From positions 248,001 to 312,000 of the forward strand of contig BQJC01000003.1 of assembly GCA_021604505.1 (NCBI GenBank): DNA of 64,000 bases, read 5' to 3'. The notes under the pieces were generated by a model. It was not told the DNA's origin. It did not search any database and saw nothing but the letters and a program-made list of their open reading frames with translations. The DNA comes from Nitrospinaceae bacterium. Its GTDB lineage: Bacteria; Nitrospinota; Nitrospinia; Nitrospinales; VA-1. Positions 17,455 through 25,151 of the stretch are shown in pieces (within the stretch, counting starts at the first letter, position 1; each line of letters opens with the position of its first letter). A program made the position numbers and the translations under genes.

Positions 17455-17608
17455 GTCATTGCGAGGAGCCCGCAGCGACGAAGCCGTGGTACCCTTCATT
17501 AATTTTCGTGCCCTAAAGGGTAAATCCTGAATATCTGGATCTACCCCTTCGGGGCACGAAAGCTCGTGAGTATTATAACGGCCACGCCGCTTTGCGGCTC
17601 GCGATGAC
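17455..17608. repeat. Palindromic repeat element (MITE/REP-like), about 154 bp
   Basis: The ends are imperfect inverted repeats: GTCATTGCGAGGAGC at the left and the complement of GTCATCGCGAGCCGC at the right. Inside are two nested palindromes: TTTCGTGCCC with GGGCACGAAA, and GGGTAAATCC with GGATCTACCC around a short loop. The GTCATTGCGAGGAGC end is typical of small dispersed repeats found in many bacterial genomes. It fills the gap between the convergent activator and nirK-1 genes and may act as a bidirectional terminator. A second sequence resembling its right end is at about 26909-26928. Confidence 0.75.
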
Positions 17609-17644
17609 GACAAGAAGCCTCTTTCCAGTTTAAATCACTGCCGT

Positions 17645-18655
17645 CTACTTGATAGATTTAAAAATAGAAGGATCCTCCTTTCCCTCGGCTGAAAGCATCC
17701 CGATCGCTCCTTTGGTGATCCTGAAAATGCTGTGGTCCACCAAAACGTAGGTCGCAGGCACATCTACCTTGAACTCAACGATGGCGGCTCCCGCCGCCGG
17801 GACAAGTGTCGTTTGGACATTTTTGTTGACCAGCCCTCCAATGGCGCCGCCAACATAAACCTTGTCAAAAATTTCCCCGATCATATGAAGGGAAGAAATT
17901 TTATTGGGGCCGATATTACCAAAATAGATACGAACGGTCTCACCGACTTTGGCTTTCAAAACATTGTCCTCAAGCAACCCGCCCACTTTTCCATTAAAAA
18001 CCACCCTGTCCGGATTTTCACTCCCTCCCTTGTCGTAATCCAACTCGTAGATTCCCGGATCATCATCGGATTCTTTCAAGTAAAATTCGCTTTGCATGAC
18101 ATAATACTCGCGGTCCACCGGCGGAAGCCCGCCTTCAGGCTCCACAAGAATCAAGCCATACATGCCATTAGCGATATGCATGGGAATACTGGAAATACCC
18201 CCGGATGCACAATGATAGATGTATAAACCCGGCGCCAGGGTTTTGAATTTAAAAATGCGTTCCTTCCCAGGGTCCACATCATTGACGTGAGCCCCGCCGC
18301 CCGGCCCGGTCACCGCGTGGATGTCGATGTTATGCACCTGAGTGCTTTTCTTATCGTTGGACAAATGAAATTCCACCGTGTCTCCCACACGCACTCGCAC
18401 CATAGGCCCAGGAACGGTGCCGTTGAAACTCCAGAATTTATATTTTATTCCTTCGCCTAAATCGCCTACATATTCCTTCGCTTCAAAATTCACGACCACC
18501 GTGGCCGGTGAAGTTCGTTTAATGGGAGCCGGAACATTAGGAGCGTTGGTCAGCTGGGCTTTTTCCGCAGCATGACTGTTTCCTGCCACAAGCAGGCTCA
18601 TCAAAATCCCATAGCCAGCCCATCCCATCCGCTTGCCAAGACTTTTACCTATCAT
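17645..18655 (-). CDS. nirK: Copper-containing nitrite reductase NirK, copy 1 (AniA-like)
   Basis: A 336-residue two-cupredoxin enzyme that reduces nitrite to nitric oxide in the periplasm. A signal peptide ends near SHAAEK (about 30). Type 1 copper ligands are His108, Cys149, His160 and Met165; type 2 ligands are His113, His148 and His308. Catalytic Asp111 and His257 (SSLHMIGEIFD) are present. IANGMYGLILVEPE and VVFNGKVG place it near the AniA group. The Cys-to-His spacing of the type 1 site is 11 residues (CASGGISSIPMH), longer than the 8 I recall for AniA, so the copper loop is enlarged. It lacks a haem or extra cupredoxin domain. A clear AGGAGG lies before the ATG. A close paralogue lies upstream. 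Confidence 0.96.
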   Translation of the reverse strand: MIGKSLGKRMGWAGYGILMSLLVAGNSHAAEKAQLTNAPNVPAPIKRTSPATVVVNFEAKEYVGDLGEGIKYKFWSFNGTVPGPMVRVRVGDTVEFHLSNDKKSTQVHNIDIHAVTGPGGGAHVNDVDPGKERIFKFKTLAPGLYIYHCASGGISSIPMHIANGMYGLILVEPEGGLPPVDREYYVMQSEFYLKESDDDPGIYELDYDKGGSENPDRVVFNGKVGGLLEDNVLKAKVGETVRIYFGNIGPNKISSLHMIGEIFDKVYVGGAIGGLVNKNVQTTLVPAAGAAIVEFKVDVPATYVLVDHSIFRITKGAIGMLSAEGKEDPSIFKSIK

Positions 18656-18677
18656 TAGAATCCTCCTGAATTAAATC

Positions 18678-18690
18678 GTTACCTGGTAAC
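18678..18690. promoter_or_regulatory. 13-bp palindrome in the nirK-1 leader
   Basis: GTTACC-T-GGTAAC, a perfect dyad lying between the candidate -12 element and the ribosome-binding site of nirK-1. Its place downstream of the promoter would suit a repressor site. Seen by pattern only. Confidence 0.35.
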
Positions 18691-18715
18691 TGATGAATAA
18701 CTAAAGCAGTTCAGT

Positions 18716-18735
18716 AATACAATTTCTGCGCCAAA
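18716..18735 (-). promoter_or_regulatory. Candidate sigma-54 (-24/-12) promoter of nirK-1
   Basis: On the minus strand the sequence reads TTTGGCGCAGAAATTGTATT. This matches TGGCAC-N5-TTGCA with the GG and the -12 G exactly 10 bases apart. The usual C after the -12 G is T here. The GG is 76-77 bases before the nirK start, giving a leader of roughly 50 bases. Confidence 0.4.
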
Positions 18736-18822
18736 ACCGATTCTTAAAAATTTATCTTTTATTTTCAATGAGTTAAATGAATTTGGGTTGAAAAAAACGC
18801 ACCCAGCTGAGACTCCATTTTA

Positions 18823-18883
18823 TGTTGCACTAATCTAATACAACACGTAATTGTTGCAAAGGTCACCTGAGTTGGTGGCAACA
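18823..18883 (-). promoter_or_regulatory. TGTTGCA-type motifs upstream of nirK-1
   Basis: Within 61 bases lie TGTTGCA (18823-18829), CAACA (18841-18845, pairing with the first as a TGTTG/CAACA dyad), TTGTTGCAA (18851-18859) and TGGCAACA (18876-18883). They share the TTGCAA core seen four times before the neighbouring sigma-54 activator. They lie 90-150 bases upstream of the candidate -24/-12 promoter, the normal place for enhancer sites. Confidence 0.4.
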
Positions 18884-18929
18884 GGAAGGGAGGGGTAAGA
18901 GCGGGTTTTTCATGATTAAAAGCGCAAAG

Positions 18930-18949
18930 CCTGACGGTAAACCGTCAGG
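18930..18949 (-). terminator. Hairpin after nirK-2, probable terminator
   Basis: CCTGACGGT (18930-18938), AA, ACCGTCAGG (18941-18949): a perfect 9-bp stem with a 2-base centre. It is about 150 bases past the nirK-2 stop and upstream of the nirK-1 control region. The T-run on the minus strand is weak and displaced (CTTTGCGCTTTTA), so termination strength is uncertain. Confidence 0.5.
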
Positions 18950-19097
18950 CCGCTTCCACAAATTTTAGATTTAAGGCGCCAGGAAGAAGAGTACAGGTGA
19001 GGTCGGACTGCTCCGCGGGGGCTGCTCCCCCCACGGAAAATTCCAGTCACAGCATTGACATCGCCAGGAGAACAATCGTTCTCCCGCTTTTAAAAGA

Positions 19098-20102
19098 TCA
19101 TTTAATCGATTTGAAAATGGATGGATCCTCTTTACCGGTGGCGGACAGAATTCCCACCGCGCCCTTGGCCACACGGAAAATGCTGTGGTCCACAAGCAGG
19201 TAATCCCCCGGCACATCTATCTTGAACTCGACGATGACCGCTCCCGCGGAAGGCACCAGGGTGGTCTGCACATTTTTATTCACTGCACCGTCCAACGATC
19301 CTTCCATATGCACCTTGTCAAATATTTCACCGATGATATGAAAAGAAGAAGCACCGTTCGGACCGATATTGCCGAAATACACTCGGACCGTATCTCCCGC
19401 TTTTGCCTTGAGCGCGTTGCCGCCCATCAAAGCGCCCACCTTGCCGTTAAATACCACATGATCGGGATGCTCCGCCAGGCCCTTTTCCATGGATAGTTCC
19501 AACACACCCTTTTTTTCCGAAGGCTGGGTGAAGAATTCGCTTTGCACGACATAAAACTCGTGGTCCACCTTGGGAAGTCCGTTTTCAGGTTCCACCAGAA
19601 CCAGCCCGTACATGCCATTGGCGATGTGCGCGGGAATATTGGGCACGGGCGATGCGCAATGGTAAATATACAAACCCGGATTCAGAGTTTTGAACTGAAA
19701 AACCTTTTTATCACCCGCTCCCACGAGGCTGGCCTCCGCCCCACCGCCGGGACCGTTCACCGCATGAATATCGATATTGTGAGGAAACGTACTGTCTTTA
19801 TGGTTGGATAAATGAAATTCCACGGTGTCTCCCACACGCACCCGCACCATCGGACCGGGAACCGTCCCGTTGAAACTCCAGAATTTGTATTTTTTGCCAT
19901 CGGCCAGTTCCCCTTCGTGTTCCTTCGCTTCAAATTGAACAGCCACTTTGGCAGGGGAAGTCCTGTTTATAGGAGCGGGAACCTTGGGCGCGGTGGTCAC
20001 TCCTGCCTTTTCCACAGCATACGTATTTCCAGGTGCAAACAACATAAACGCGATTCCACAACCAACCAAGCTTTTCCAAGGACCTAAAATTTTTTCTGCC
20101 AT
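19098..20102 (-). CDS. nirK: Copper-containing nitrite reductase NirK, copy 2 (AniA-like)
   Basis: A 334-residue paralogue of copy 1 with the same signal-peptide-plus-two-cupredoxin layout. Type 1 ligands are His108, Cys149, His159 and Met164; type 2 ligands are His113, His148 and His306; catalytic Asp111 and His255 (SSFHIIGEIFD) are present. It should therefore be an active periplasmic nitrite reductase. The Cys-His spacing is 10 residues (CASPVPNIPAH), one shorter than copy 1. Most surface loops differ, but the C-terminal LVDHSIFR and the last ten residues (GKEDPSIFKS) match. AAGGAGGTGG precedes the ATG. A hairpin and a 442-bp gap separate the two copies, so each probably has its own promoter. 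Confidence 0.96.
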   Translation of the reverse strand: MAEKILGPWKSLVGCGIAFMLFAPGNTYAVEKAGVTTAPKVPAPINRTSPAKVAVQFEAKEHEGELADGKKYKFWSFNGTVPGPMVRVRVGDTVEFHLSNHKDSTFPHNIDIHAVNGPGGGAEASLVGAGDKKVFQFKTLNPGLYIYHCASPVPNIPAHIANGMYGLVLVEPENGLPKVDHEFYVVQSEFFTQPSEKKGVLELSMEKGLAEHPDHVVFNGKVGALMGGNALKAKAGDTVRVYFGNIGPNGASSFHIIGEIFDKVHMEGSLDGAVNKNVQTTLVPSAGAVIVEFKIDVPGDYLLVDHSIFRVAKGAVGILSATGKEDPSIFKSIK

Positions 20103-20464
20103 TTTCCACCTCCTTAATTAAGGGAATCCAATATTAATTTCAACCCATAGTGATTCAAAAAAACCGAAACGTATGGCCATTTTGTCTGAGCGGCCTTTAA
20201 GCAAGTTGTAACTTTTTATGACTCAAAAAAGGACAGGTACCCTTAAGCAAAACCCGTAGATTCCCTTAAGCAAAACTGGAGGGCGGATATTATGGCACAA
20301 CCCCTGCGTAATTTAAAACCGCAATGGCACATAAACCGTTGACAGCCGTATCGCGATCAACAATAATAGGCTAATTCACCACTTTATAACTATTTACAAG
20401 CCATTGGAGAAAAACGGCTGCGGGCCTTTTAAGCCAAGGCATTCACACCGGACAAATTTAACAA
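20103..20464. other. 362-bp interval between nirK-2 and mobBA
   Basis: This divergent control region holds a triple repeat: CCCTTAAGCAAAAC at 20240-20253 and again at 20263-20276 (23-base step), and the related CCTTTAAGCAA at 20194-20204. A 16-codon open frame at 20292-20342 has a good GGAGGG site 8 bases upstream. CAGCCGT (20343-20349) and ACGGCTG (20414-20420) form an inverted pair. No classical -35/-10 pair was recognised for either gene. Confidence 0.5.
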
Positions 20465-21598
20465 ATGGACGTGTACTGGGAGCAGTTCAAAACGCCTTTT
20501 CTCTGTTTTGCGGGGTTTTCCGGCGTCGGGAAGACCACCCTTCTGGAAGGCCTGATCAAACGCTTCAATGCCGAGAACTTCAGCGTCGGCTATTACAAAC
20601 ACGACGCCCACCGGTTTCGGATGGATAAGGAAGGCAAGGACACCGACCGTGCCAAACAGGCGGGAGCAGGAATCATCGCCATCAACGACCCCAGCCATTT
20701 TGCAATGGTGGGTGACAATGATTTCCGAAAATGGACCATCACCCACGCCCTCGAACAGTGCGACTGCATACTCATCGAAGGCTACAAAAAATCTCCCTTT
20801 AATAAGGTGGTTTTTTTAGACGCCAAAGGATCGTTGCCCATTCCTGTAGACACTCCGGGAATCAAGGCGATTGTGCATCAGGGAGTGATCGGCGATGCAA
20901 AACTTAAAGCGCTGGATGTTCCGGTATTCCACCGCGACGACCTGGAAAACATTTACGAATTTGTGCGCAACCATTTTGTCAACTGCGCAAGCTCCCTGTA
21001 TGGCGCGGTGTTTGTCGGCGGACAAAGCAAGCGCATGGGAAAACCCAAATTTTCACTTTCTTATAATGGCGTGTCGGAAACCGAGCGCATGATAAAAGTC
21101 TTGAATCAGTCCTGCGATAAAATTTTCCTTTCGTCGCGGTCCGATCTCGATATGGGGCCGCTGGCCGACCGGGCTGGAGTTGACCGGGTCAACGACGACC
21201 ACATCGGATTAGGACCGGTCGGAGGACTGGCCACGCTGATGGCGGCCCATCCCGACAAAGCCTGGATGATCACCGCCTGCGACATGCCCTTTCTGGACAT
21301 CAAGAACTTTGAAATCATCCTCAACGAGCGCGACCCCTTAAGGTACGGAACCTGTTTCACGCAAAAGGGACAACGCGGTTTCGAGCCCATGTGCGCGATT
21401 TACGAACCCAAATTCATTCTGCCTCTTTACGAAGCCATGTCCCGGCGCGAGCTTTCCCTATCGCGAATCATCAGAGAGCTTCCCTTCAAGCTGGTCAAAG
21501 TACCGGAGAAGGACCGATATAATTTTATGAACATCAATACTCCCGAGGAGTATGAAGTCGCCCGTGTCAAACGGGAACAGGAGAATGCCGGATTATGA
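20465..21598 (+). CDS. mobBA: MobB-MobA fusion: molybdopterin guanine dinucleotide biosynthesis
   Basis: A 377-residue fusion. Residues 1-170 are MobB-like: a P-loop GTPase with Walker A GFSGVGKTT (17-25), YYKHDAHRFRMD and ILIEGYKKSP. Residues 178-377 are MobA-like: molybdenum cofactor guanylyltransferase with the nucleotide motif FVGGQSKRMGKPKF (usual form L-A-G-G-x-S-x-R-M-G), GLGPVGGLATLM and ACDMPFLD. MobA attaches GMP from GTP to Mo-molybdopterin, giving the (bis-)MGD cofactor of DMSO-reductase-family enzymes such as nitrate reductase and nitrite oxidoreductase. The stop overlaps the moeA start by four bases (ATGA), so the two are translationally coupled. It acts in the cytoplasm. Confidence 0.93.
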   Translation: MDVYWEQFKTPFLCFAGFSGVGKTTLLEGLIKRFNAENFSVGYYKHDAHRFRMDKEGKDTDRAKQAGAGIIAINDPSHFAMVGDNDFRKWTITHALEQCDCILIEGYKKSPFNKVVFLDAKGSLPIPVDTPGIKAIVHQGVIGDAKLKALDVPVFHRDDLENIYEFVRNHFVNCASSLYGAVFVGGQSKRMGKPKFSLSYNGVSETERMIKVLNQSCDKIFLSSRSDLDMGPLADRAGVDRVNDDHIGLGPVGGLATLMAAHPDKAWMITACDMPFLDIKNFEIILNERDPLRYGTCFTQKGQRGFEPMCAIYEPKFILPLYEAMSRRELSLSRIIRELPFKLVKVPEKDRYNFMNINTPEEYEVARVKREQENAGL

Positions 21599-22806
21599 GT
21601 CAAGTCACCGTCGATCAAGCCCTGGAAATCATTCTCGCGAAAATAAAATTTAAGGGGGTCGAAAAAATTCCCATCGGAGAAGCGCTGGGCCGCATCCTTG
21701 CGGAAGACATCGTCGCCCGCAGGAACAACCCGCCGCTCGATAACTCCGCCATGGACGGATACGCCCTTCTCGCGGAAGACATTCAATCCGCCAGCCCGGA
21801 AAACCCCGTGCCGCTTAAAGTGACCGAAGAAATCGCCGCCGGGTATCAGTCCGAAGCCACATTGAAATCAGGGCAGGCGTTTCGCATCATGACCGGCGCT
21901 CCCATTCCCAAAGGGGCGAACGCGGTGATCATGCAGGAGGACACCGAACGAAACGGCAATTCATTATCAGTGATGGACAAGGCGGAGGTTGGAGAAAATA
22001 TCCGCGAAGCCGGCGAAGACGTAAGAGCCGGAGAAACCGTGATCGCAAAAGGCAACCCCATCACCCCGGCGCACGTCGGCATGATGGCGGTGGTCGGTCG
22101 GTCGCAGGTTTACGTCAGCCAACGGCCGCGTGTTGCGATTCTTTCCACGGGAGACGAGATCCTCGATCTCGACGAGCAACCGACGGGACCCTGCATCTAT
22201 AACAGCAACGGCTACATGCTCTCGGCCCAGATTCGCTCCGCCGGCGGGATTCCCGTTTATCTGGGCATCGCCCGGGACACCGAAGAAGATCTCATGGAAA
22301 AATTCCGCTGGGCTCTGGAGTGCGACCTCGTCGTTTCCTCCGGCGGCGTGTCGGTGGGAGACTATGATTTGGTCAAAGCCAGCCTCAAGAAATTGGGCCA
22401 GGACATGCTGTTCTGGAAAGTGGCCATGAAACCGGGCAAACCCCTGGCGTTCGGAAAAATCGGCGAGACACCCATCTTCGGACTGCCGGGCAATCCTGTG
22501 TCCTCCTTTGTTTCGTTCGAGCAATTTGTCCGCCCCTCCATCCGCAAAGTTTTGGGCTGTGACCGGTTGACCGCCAAAACCGTTCAGGCGAAATTGACCC
22601 GCACGATTCATAAAAAACCGGGCCGGCTGCATTTTCTATCCGCCATCGTTTCCTGGAACGATGGCGAGACCACCGTCACTCCCGCACAGGAACAAGGGTC
22701 GGGAATTTTAAAATCCACCGTCACCGCCAACGGACTTTTAATATTCCCCCTCGAAGCGGACGAAATTAAAGAAGGGACGGACGTGTCCGTTCAGTTGCTG
22801 GAATGA
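21595..22806 (+). CDS. moeA: Molybdopterin molybdenumtransferase MoeA
   Basis: A 403-residue MoeA, full length. It inserts molybdenum into adenylylated molybdopterin. Conserved blocks are NNPPLDNSAMDGYAL, RIMTGAPIPKGANAVIMQED, GENIREAGEDV, ILSTGDEI, YNSNGYML, SSGGVSVGDYD, KVAMKPGKPLAFG and GLPGNPVSSFVSFE. It overlaps the end of mobBA and probably shares its transcript. Together these two genes cover the last two steps of MGD formation; earlier moa genes are not in the window. Confidence 0.97.
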   Translation: MSQVTVDQALEIILAKIKFKGVEKIPIGEALGRILAEDIVARRNNPPLDNSAMDGYALLAEDIQSASPENPVPLKVTEEIAAGYQSEATLKSGQAFRIMTGAPIPKGANAVIMQEDTERNGNSLSVMDKAEVGENIREAGEDVRAGETVIAKGNPITPAHVGMMAVVGRSQVYVSQRPRVAILSTGDEILDLDEQPTGPCIYNSNGYMLSAQIRSAGGIPVYLGIARDTEEDLMEKFRWALECDLVVSSGGVSVGDYDLVKASLKKLGQDMLFWKVAMKPGKPLAFGKIGETPIFGLPGNPVSSFVSFEQFVRPSIRKVLGCDRLTAKTVQAKLTRTIHKKPGRLHFLSAIVSWNDGETTVTPAQEQGSGILKSTVTANGLLIFPLEADEIKEGTDVSVQLLE

Positions 22807-22974
22807 CCCGGTAGCAGGAAAGAAAATAATACAGTTGTTTAGAAAGGAAAAACATATTAAGTTGATGGGTGGCCAATGAGTTCTCATAATTGCGCATCGT
22901 GTTTCATGGGGGTTGCCTTGGCGTTCCCTGAGGGTTCTCATAACCTGCATTCGTCGACCTTTTTAGTTGTTTGA

Positions 22975-24864
22975 ATGAATCGTAAAGCCTTCTTCAAAGT
23001 TGCAATGAAATTTAAGAAGATTCCCATACTCTTCACCCTCATCTTTTTTCTTCCCCTGTTTTCCGCATCCCTTTTCGCCCAACAGGGGGAATCCGTCGCC
23101 AGCCTCGACCGTCTGGTGAACCAAATCGATTCTATGTTTCCCCCGGTGGAGGGATATGTCATTTTCGTTGACGGGGAAACCCTGACCCTCGACCTCAAGC
23201 AGGGACAGGCAGTCAAAGTTGGCCAGAAACTGGACCTCATTCGTTACGGTGAGGACATCATCCACCCCGTGACCAAGAAAAAAGTGGGTAGAAAAGAAAC
23301 CGACCTGGGCCGGATTGAAATCCTGGATGTGCGCAAGGACTTCTCCCTGGCAAAGCCAACAGATCCATCCACGGCGGTTCAAGTGGGCGACGGCGTACGC
23401 AGTCCATTTCAAAAGCTTGCATTTGTGGTCGCCCCTCCGAAATTGGCGACCAAAAAAAGGGTGGACGTCGACCGCCTGCGGTTGAACCTGGAAGACCGGC
23501 TGAACCGTCACCCCCGGTTTGAGGTCCCGTCGTTTGCACTTGGCGTCTGGCTGTTGGAAAACAATTTGGACCTGAAAACCATGATGACGCCGGAAAACCT
23601 GGAAAATCTGGCGGGGAAAGTTCAGGCCGACTATATCCTCATTCCGACGATTCAATCCATACAGAACAAGATGGTCCTGAACTACCAGTTGTTTTCAGCA
23701 CTCGACGGAAAACTTGAAAAGCAATCGAAGATTTTATCCGACCAATTGCCCATCGCGCCTGCGCCAAAAGTATCTAAAAAGACTTTGCGGGGAGGGCAGG
23801 AAGAAGACGTGCAATCCAGTTTTGCTCCGCGCCGGGAAAGCCTGCTCAAGTTTATCGACAAACACGAATTCCCCTTTGTTATCGTTGACTTCGATATCGG
23901 CGACGTCAATGGCGATGGCAAGGATGAGTTCATAATCATCGACCGTTACCGGGTGATTTTTTACCAGTATCACGATAACAAGTTCAAACGAATCGCCCAG
24001 GTGAAAACCAAAAAAGGCATCAACTACTTTTTGGGGGTCGATGTCGGCGACATCAACGGCAACGGCAGAGACGAAATCTTCATCACCAATCAGATGGACA
24101 GCAGACTGGAGTCTTTCGTCCTGGAATTCGCCCCTGAAAGCAAAAAGCCGAAGCCCATCTGGAAAGATGTCAACTCCTATTTCAGAATCATCCGCCCTTT
24201 TGATTCCAAGCCCACGCTTCTGGCTCAAAGCCCAGGCTTTCAGGACCCCTTCAACGGTCCGGTTAAGACCATTAATTACAGTGAAGACCGTTACCAGGAA
24301 GGCGCCGAATTAAAATTCCCTTCTATATATGGAATGGAATTTATCATCTACGGATTGACCCAAACAGACTTAAATGCAAACGGTTTGCGCGACACAATTC
24401 TCCTTGACAAGGAGTATCATTTGCGGGTATATTCTGCGAACGGCCGTTTGATAGTAAAATCAAATGATTATTATGGCCATGATCCAAGAATGATTGACGT
24501 TGGGGTCAAAGAGGACGTTGCAGGGATCGTCACACAGGGGGAACCTGTTCGTTTTAGAGGACGATTGCAGTTTGTCCAGGTGAACGACAAAAAATTCCTG
24601 CTTCTGCCAAAGAACCATATGTTTGGTGGAGGAGAACTGGTCAAAACCACCTTCGTGGAAAACAGCAATCTGGTGGTTTTGAGCGTTACGCGAGAGGGGT
24701 TTGAAAAAGTTTTTGAGACTAAAAAACAGCGAGGCTACCTTTCCGCCTACCAAGTAATGACCCTACCCAACAACTCAAAACAAGTTCATGTCGCCATCGT
24801 ATCGAAAAAGGGGCTGATCGGTCAGGAAACGAGCACCATTTATTCGTACGATTGGCAGAATTGA
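22975..24864 (+). CDS. Secreted FG-GAP/VCBS-type repeat protein
   Basis: A 629-residue exported protein. A signal segment (about 14-35, ending SASLFAQQ) is followed by a domain (55-80) with EGYVIFVDGETLTLDL and GQAVKVGQKLDLIRYG, like the C-terminal SH3-like domain of FlgT-type proteins. A second part (150-240) contains an L-x-x-R-L-N-R-H-P-R-F segment and an ADYILIPTIQS strand, as in lipoproteins that report on small effectors. From about 300 there are FG-GAP-like calcium loops, DIGDVNGDGKDEF and DVGDINGNGRDEIF, and DLNANGLRDTI, suggesting a propeller. The family is not recognised beyond these parts. The start at 22975 lacks a strong ribosome-binding site; ATG 23005 is possible. Confidence 0.75.
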   Translation: MNRKAFFKVAMKFKKIPILFTLIFFLPLFSASLFAQQGESVASLDRLVNQIDSMFPPVEGYVIFVDGETLTLDLKQGQAVKVGQKLDLIRYGEDIIHPVTKKKVGRKETDLGRIEILDVRKDFSLAKPTDPSTAVQVGDGVRSPFQKLAFVVAPPKLATKKRVDVDRLRLNLEDRLNRHPRFEVPSFALGVWLLENNLDLKTMMTPENLENLAGKVQADYILIPTIQSIQNKMVLNYQLFSALDGKLEKQSKILSDQLPIAPAPKVSKKTLRGGQEEDVQSSFAPRRESLLKFIDKHEFPFVIVDFDIGDVNGDGKDEFIIIDRYRVIFYQYHDNKFKRIAQVKTKKGINYFLGVDVGDINGNGRDEIFITNQMDSRLESFVLEFAPESKKPKPIWKDVNSYFRIIRPFDSKPTLLAQSPGFQDPFNGPVKTINYSEDRYQEGAELKFPSIYGMEFIIYGLTQTDLNANGLRDTILLDKEYHLRVYSANGRLIVKSNDYYGHDPRMIDVGVKEDVAGIVTQGEPVRFRGRLQFVQVNDKKFLLLPKNHMFGGGELVKTTFVENSNLVVLSVTREGFEKVFETKKQRGYLSAYQVMTLPNNSKQVHVAIVSKKGLIGQETSTIYSYDWQN

Positions 24865-24983
24865 ATACATTTTGGAAAGTAGTTTTACGAAAAAAGTTGA
24901 CAAATCATCATAAAATAGCGAGTTCGGAATCGGGATTGGAGGTGATGGATTACAGGGTACCGATAATTTAACCTAAAAAGCGC

Positions 24984-25012
24984 TTGATTTTCATTGTTTT
25001 ATAAATTATACT
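24984..25012 (+). promoter_or_regulatory. Sigma-70-type promoter of the porin gene
   Basis: TTGATT and TATACT separated by exactly 17 bases. Transcription would start near 25019, about 130 bases before the porin ATG. The leader then holds a perfect hairpin, TACCCGA-TT-TCGGGTA (25030-25045). Confidence 0.6.
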
Positions 25013-25151
25013 TTCGATGTAATGCTATCTACCCGATTTCGGGTACCCCCCCAACGAGACAGGATAAAACGTTACAAAATTGAGTTTTATTAATAATTGG
25101 CAGCGTTTTTTTACTTTCTTTAAGAACCATTCTTCTTTGGAGGAGACAGGT

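Noticed and set aside
20170-20190. A second -24-like TGGCC element before nirK-2 at the same distance as in nirK-1
   Set aside because: The -12 half reads TTTCG rather than TTGC, so the match is too weak to call.
22876-22974. 32-codon frame with a CASC motif ending one base before the FG-GAP-type gene
   Set aside because: The ribosome-binding site is weak and there is no further support; it remains a possible leader peptide but was not called.
25030-25045. TACCCGA/TCGGGTA hairpin in the porin leader as an operator
   Set aside because: It is a clear inverted repeat, but nothing shows whether it acts as DNA or RNA, so it is only mentioned with the promoter.
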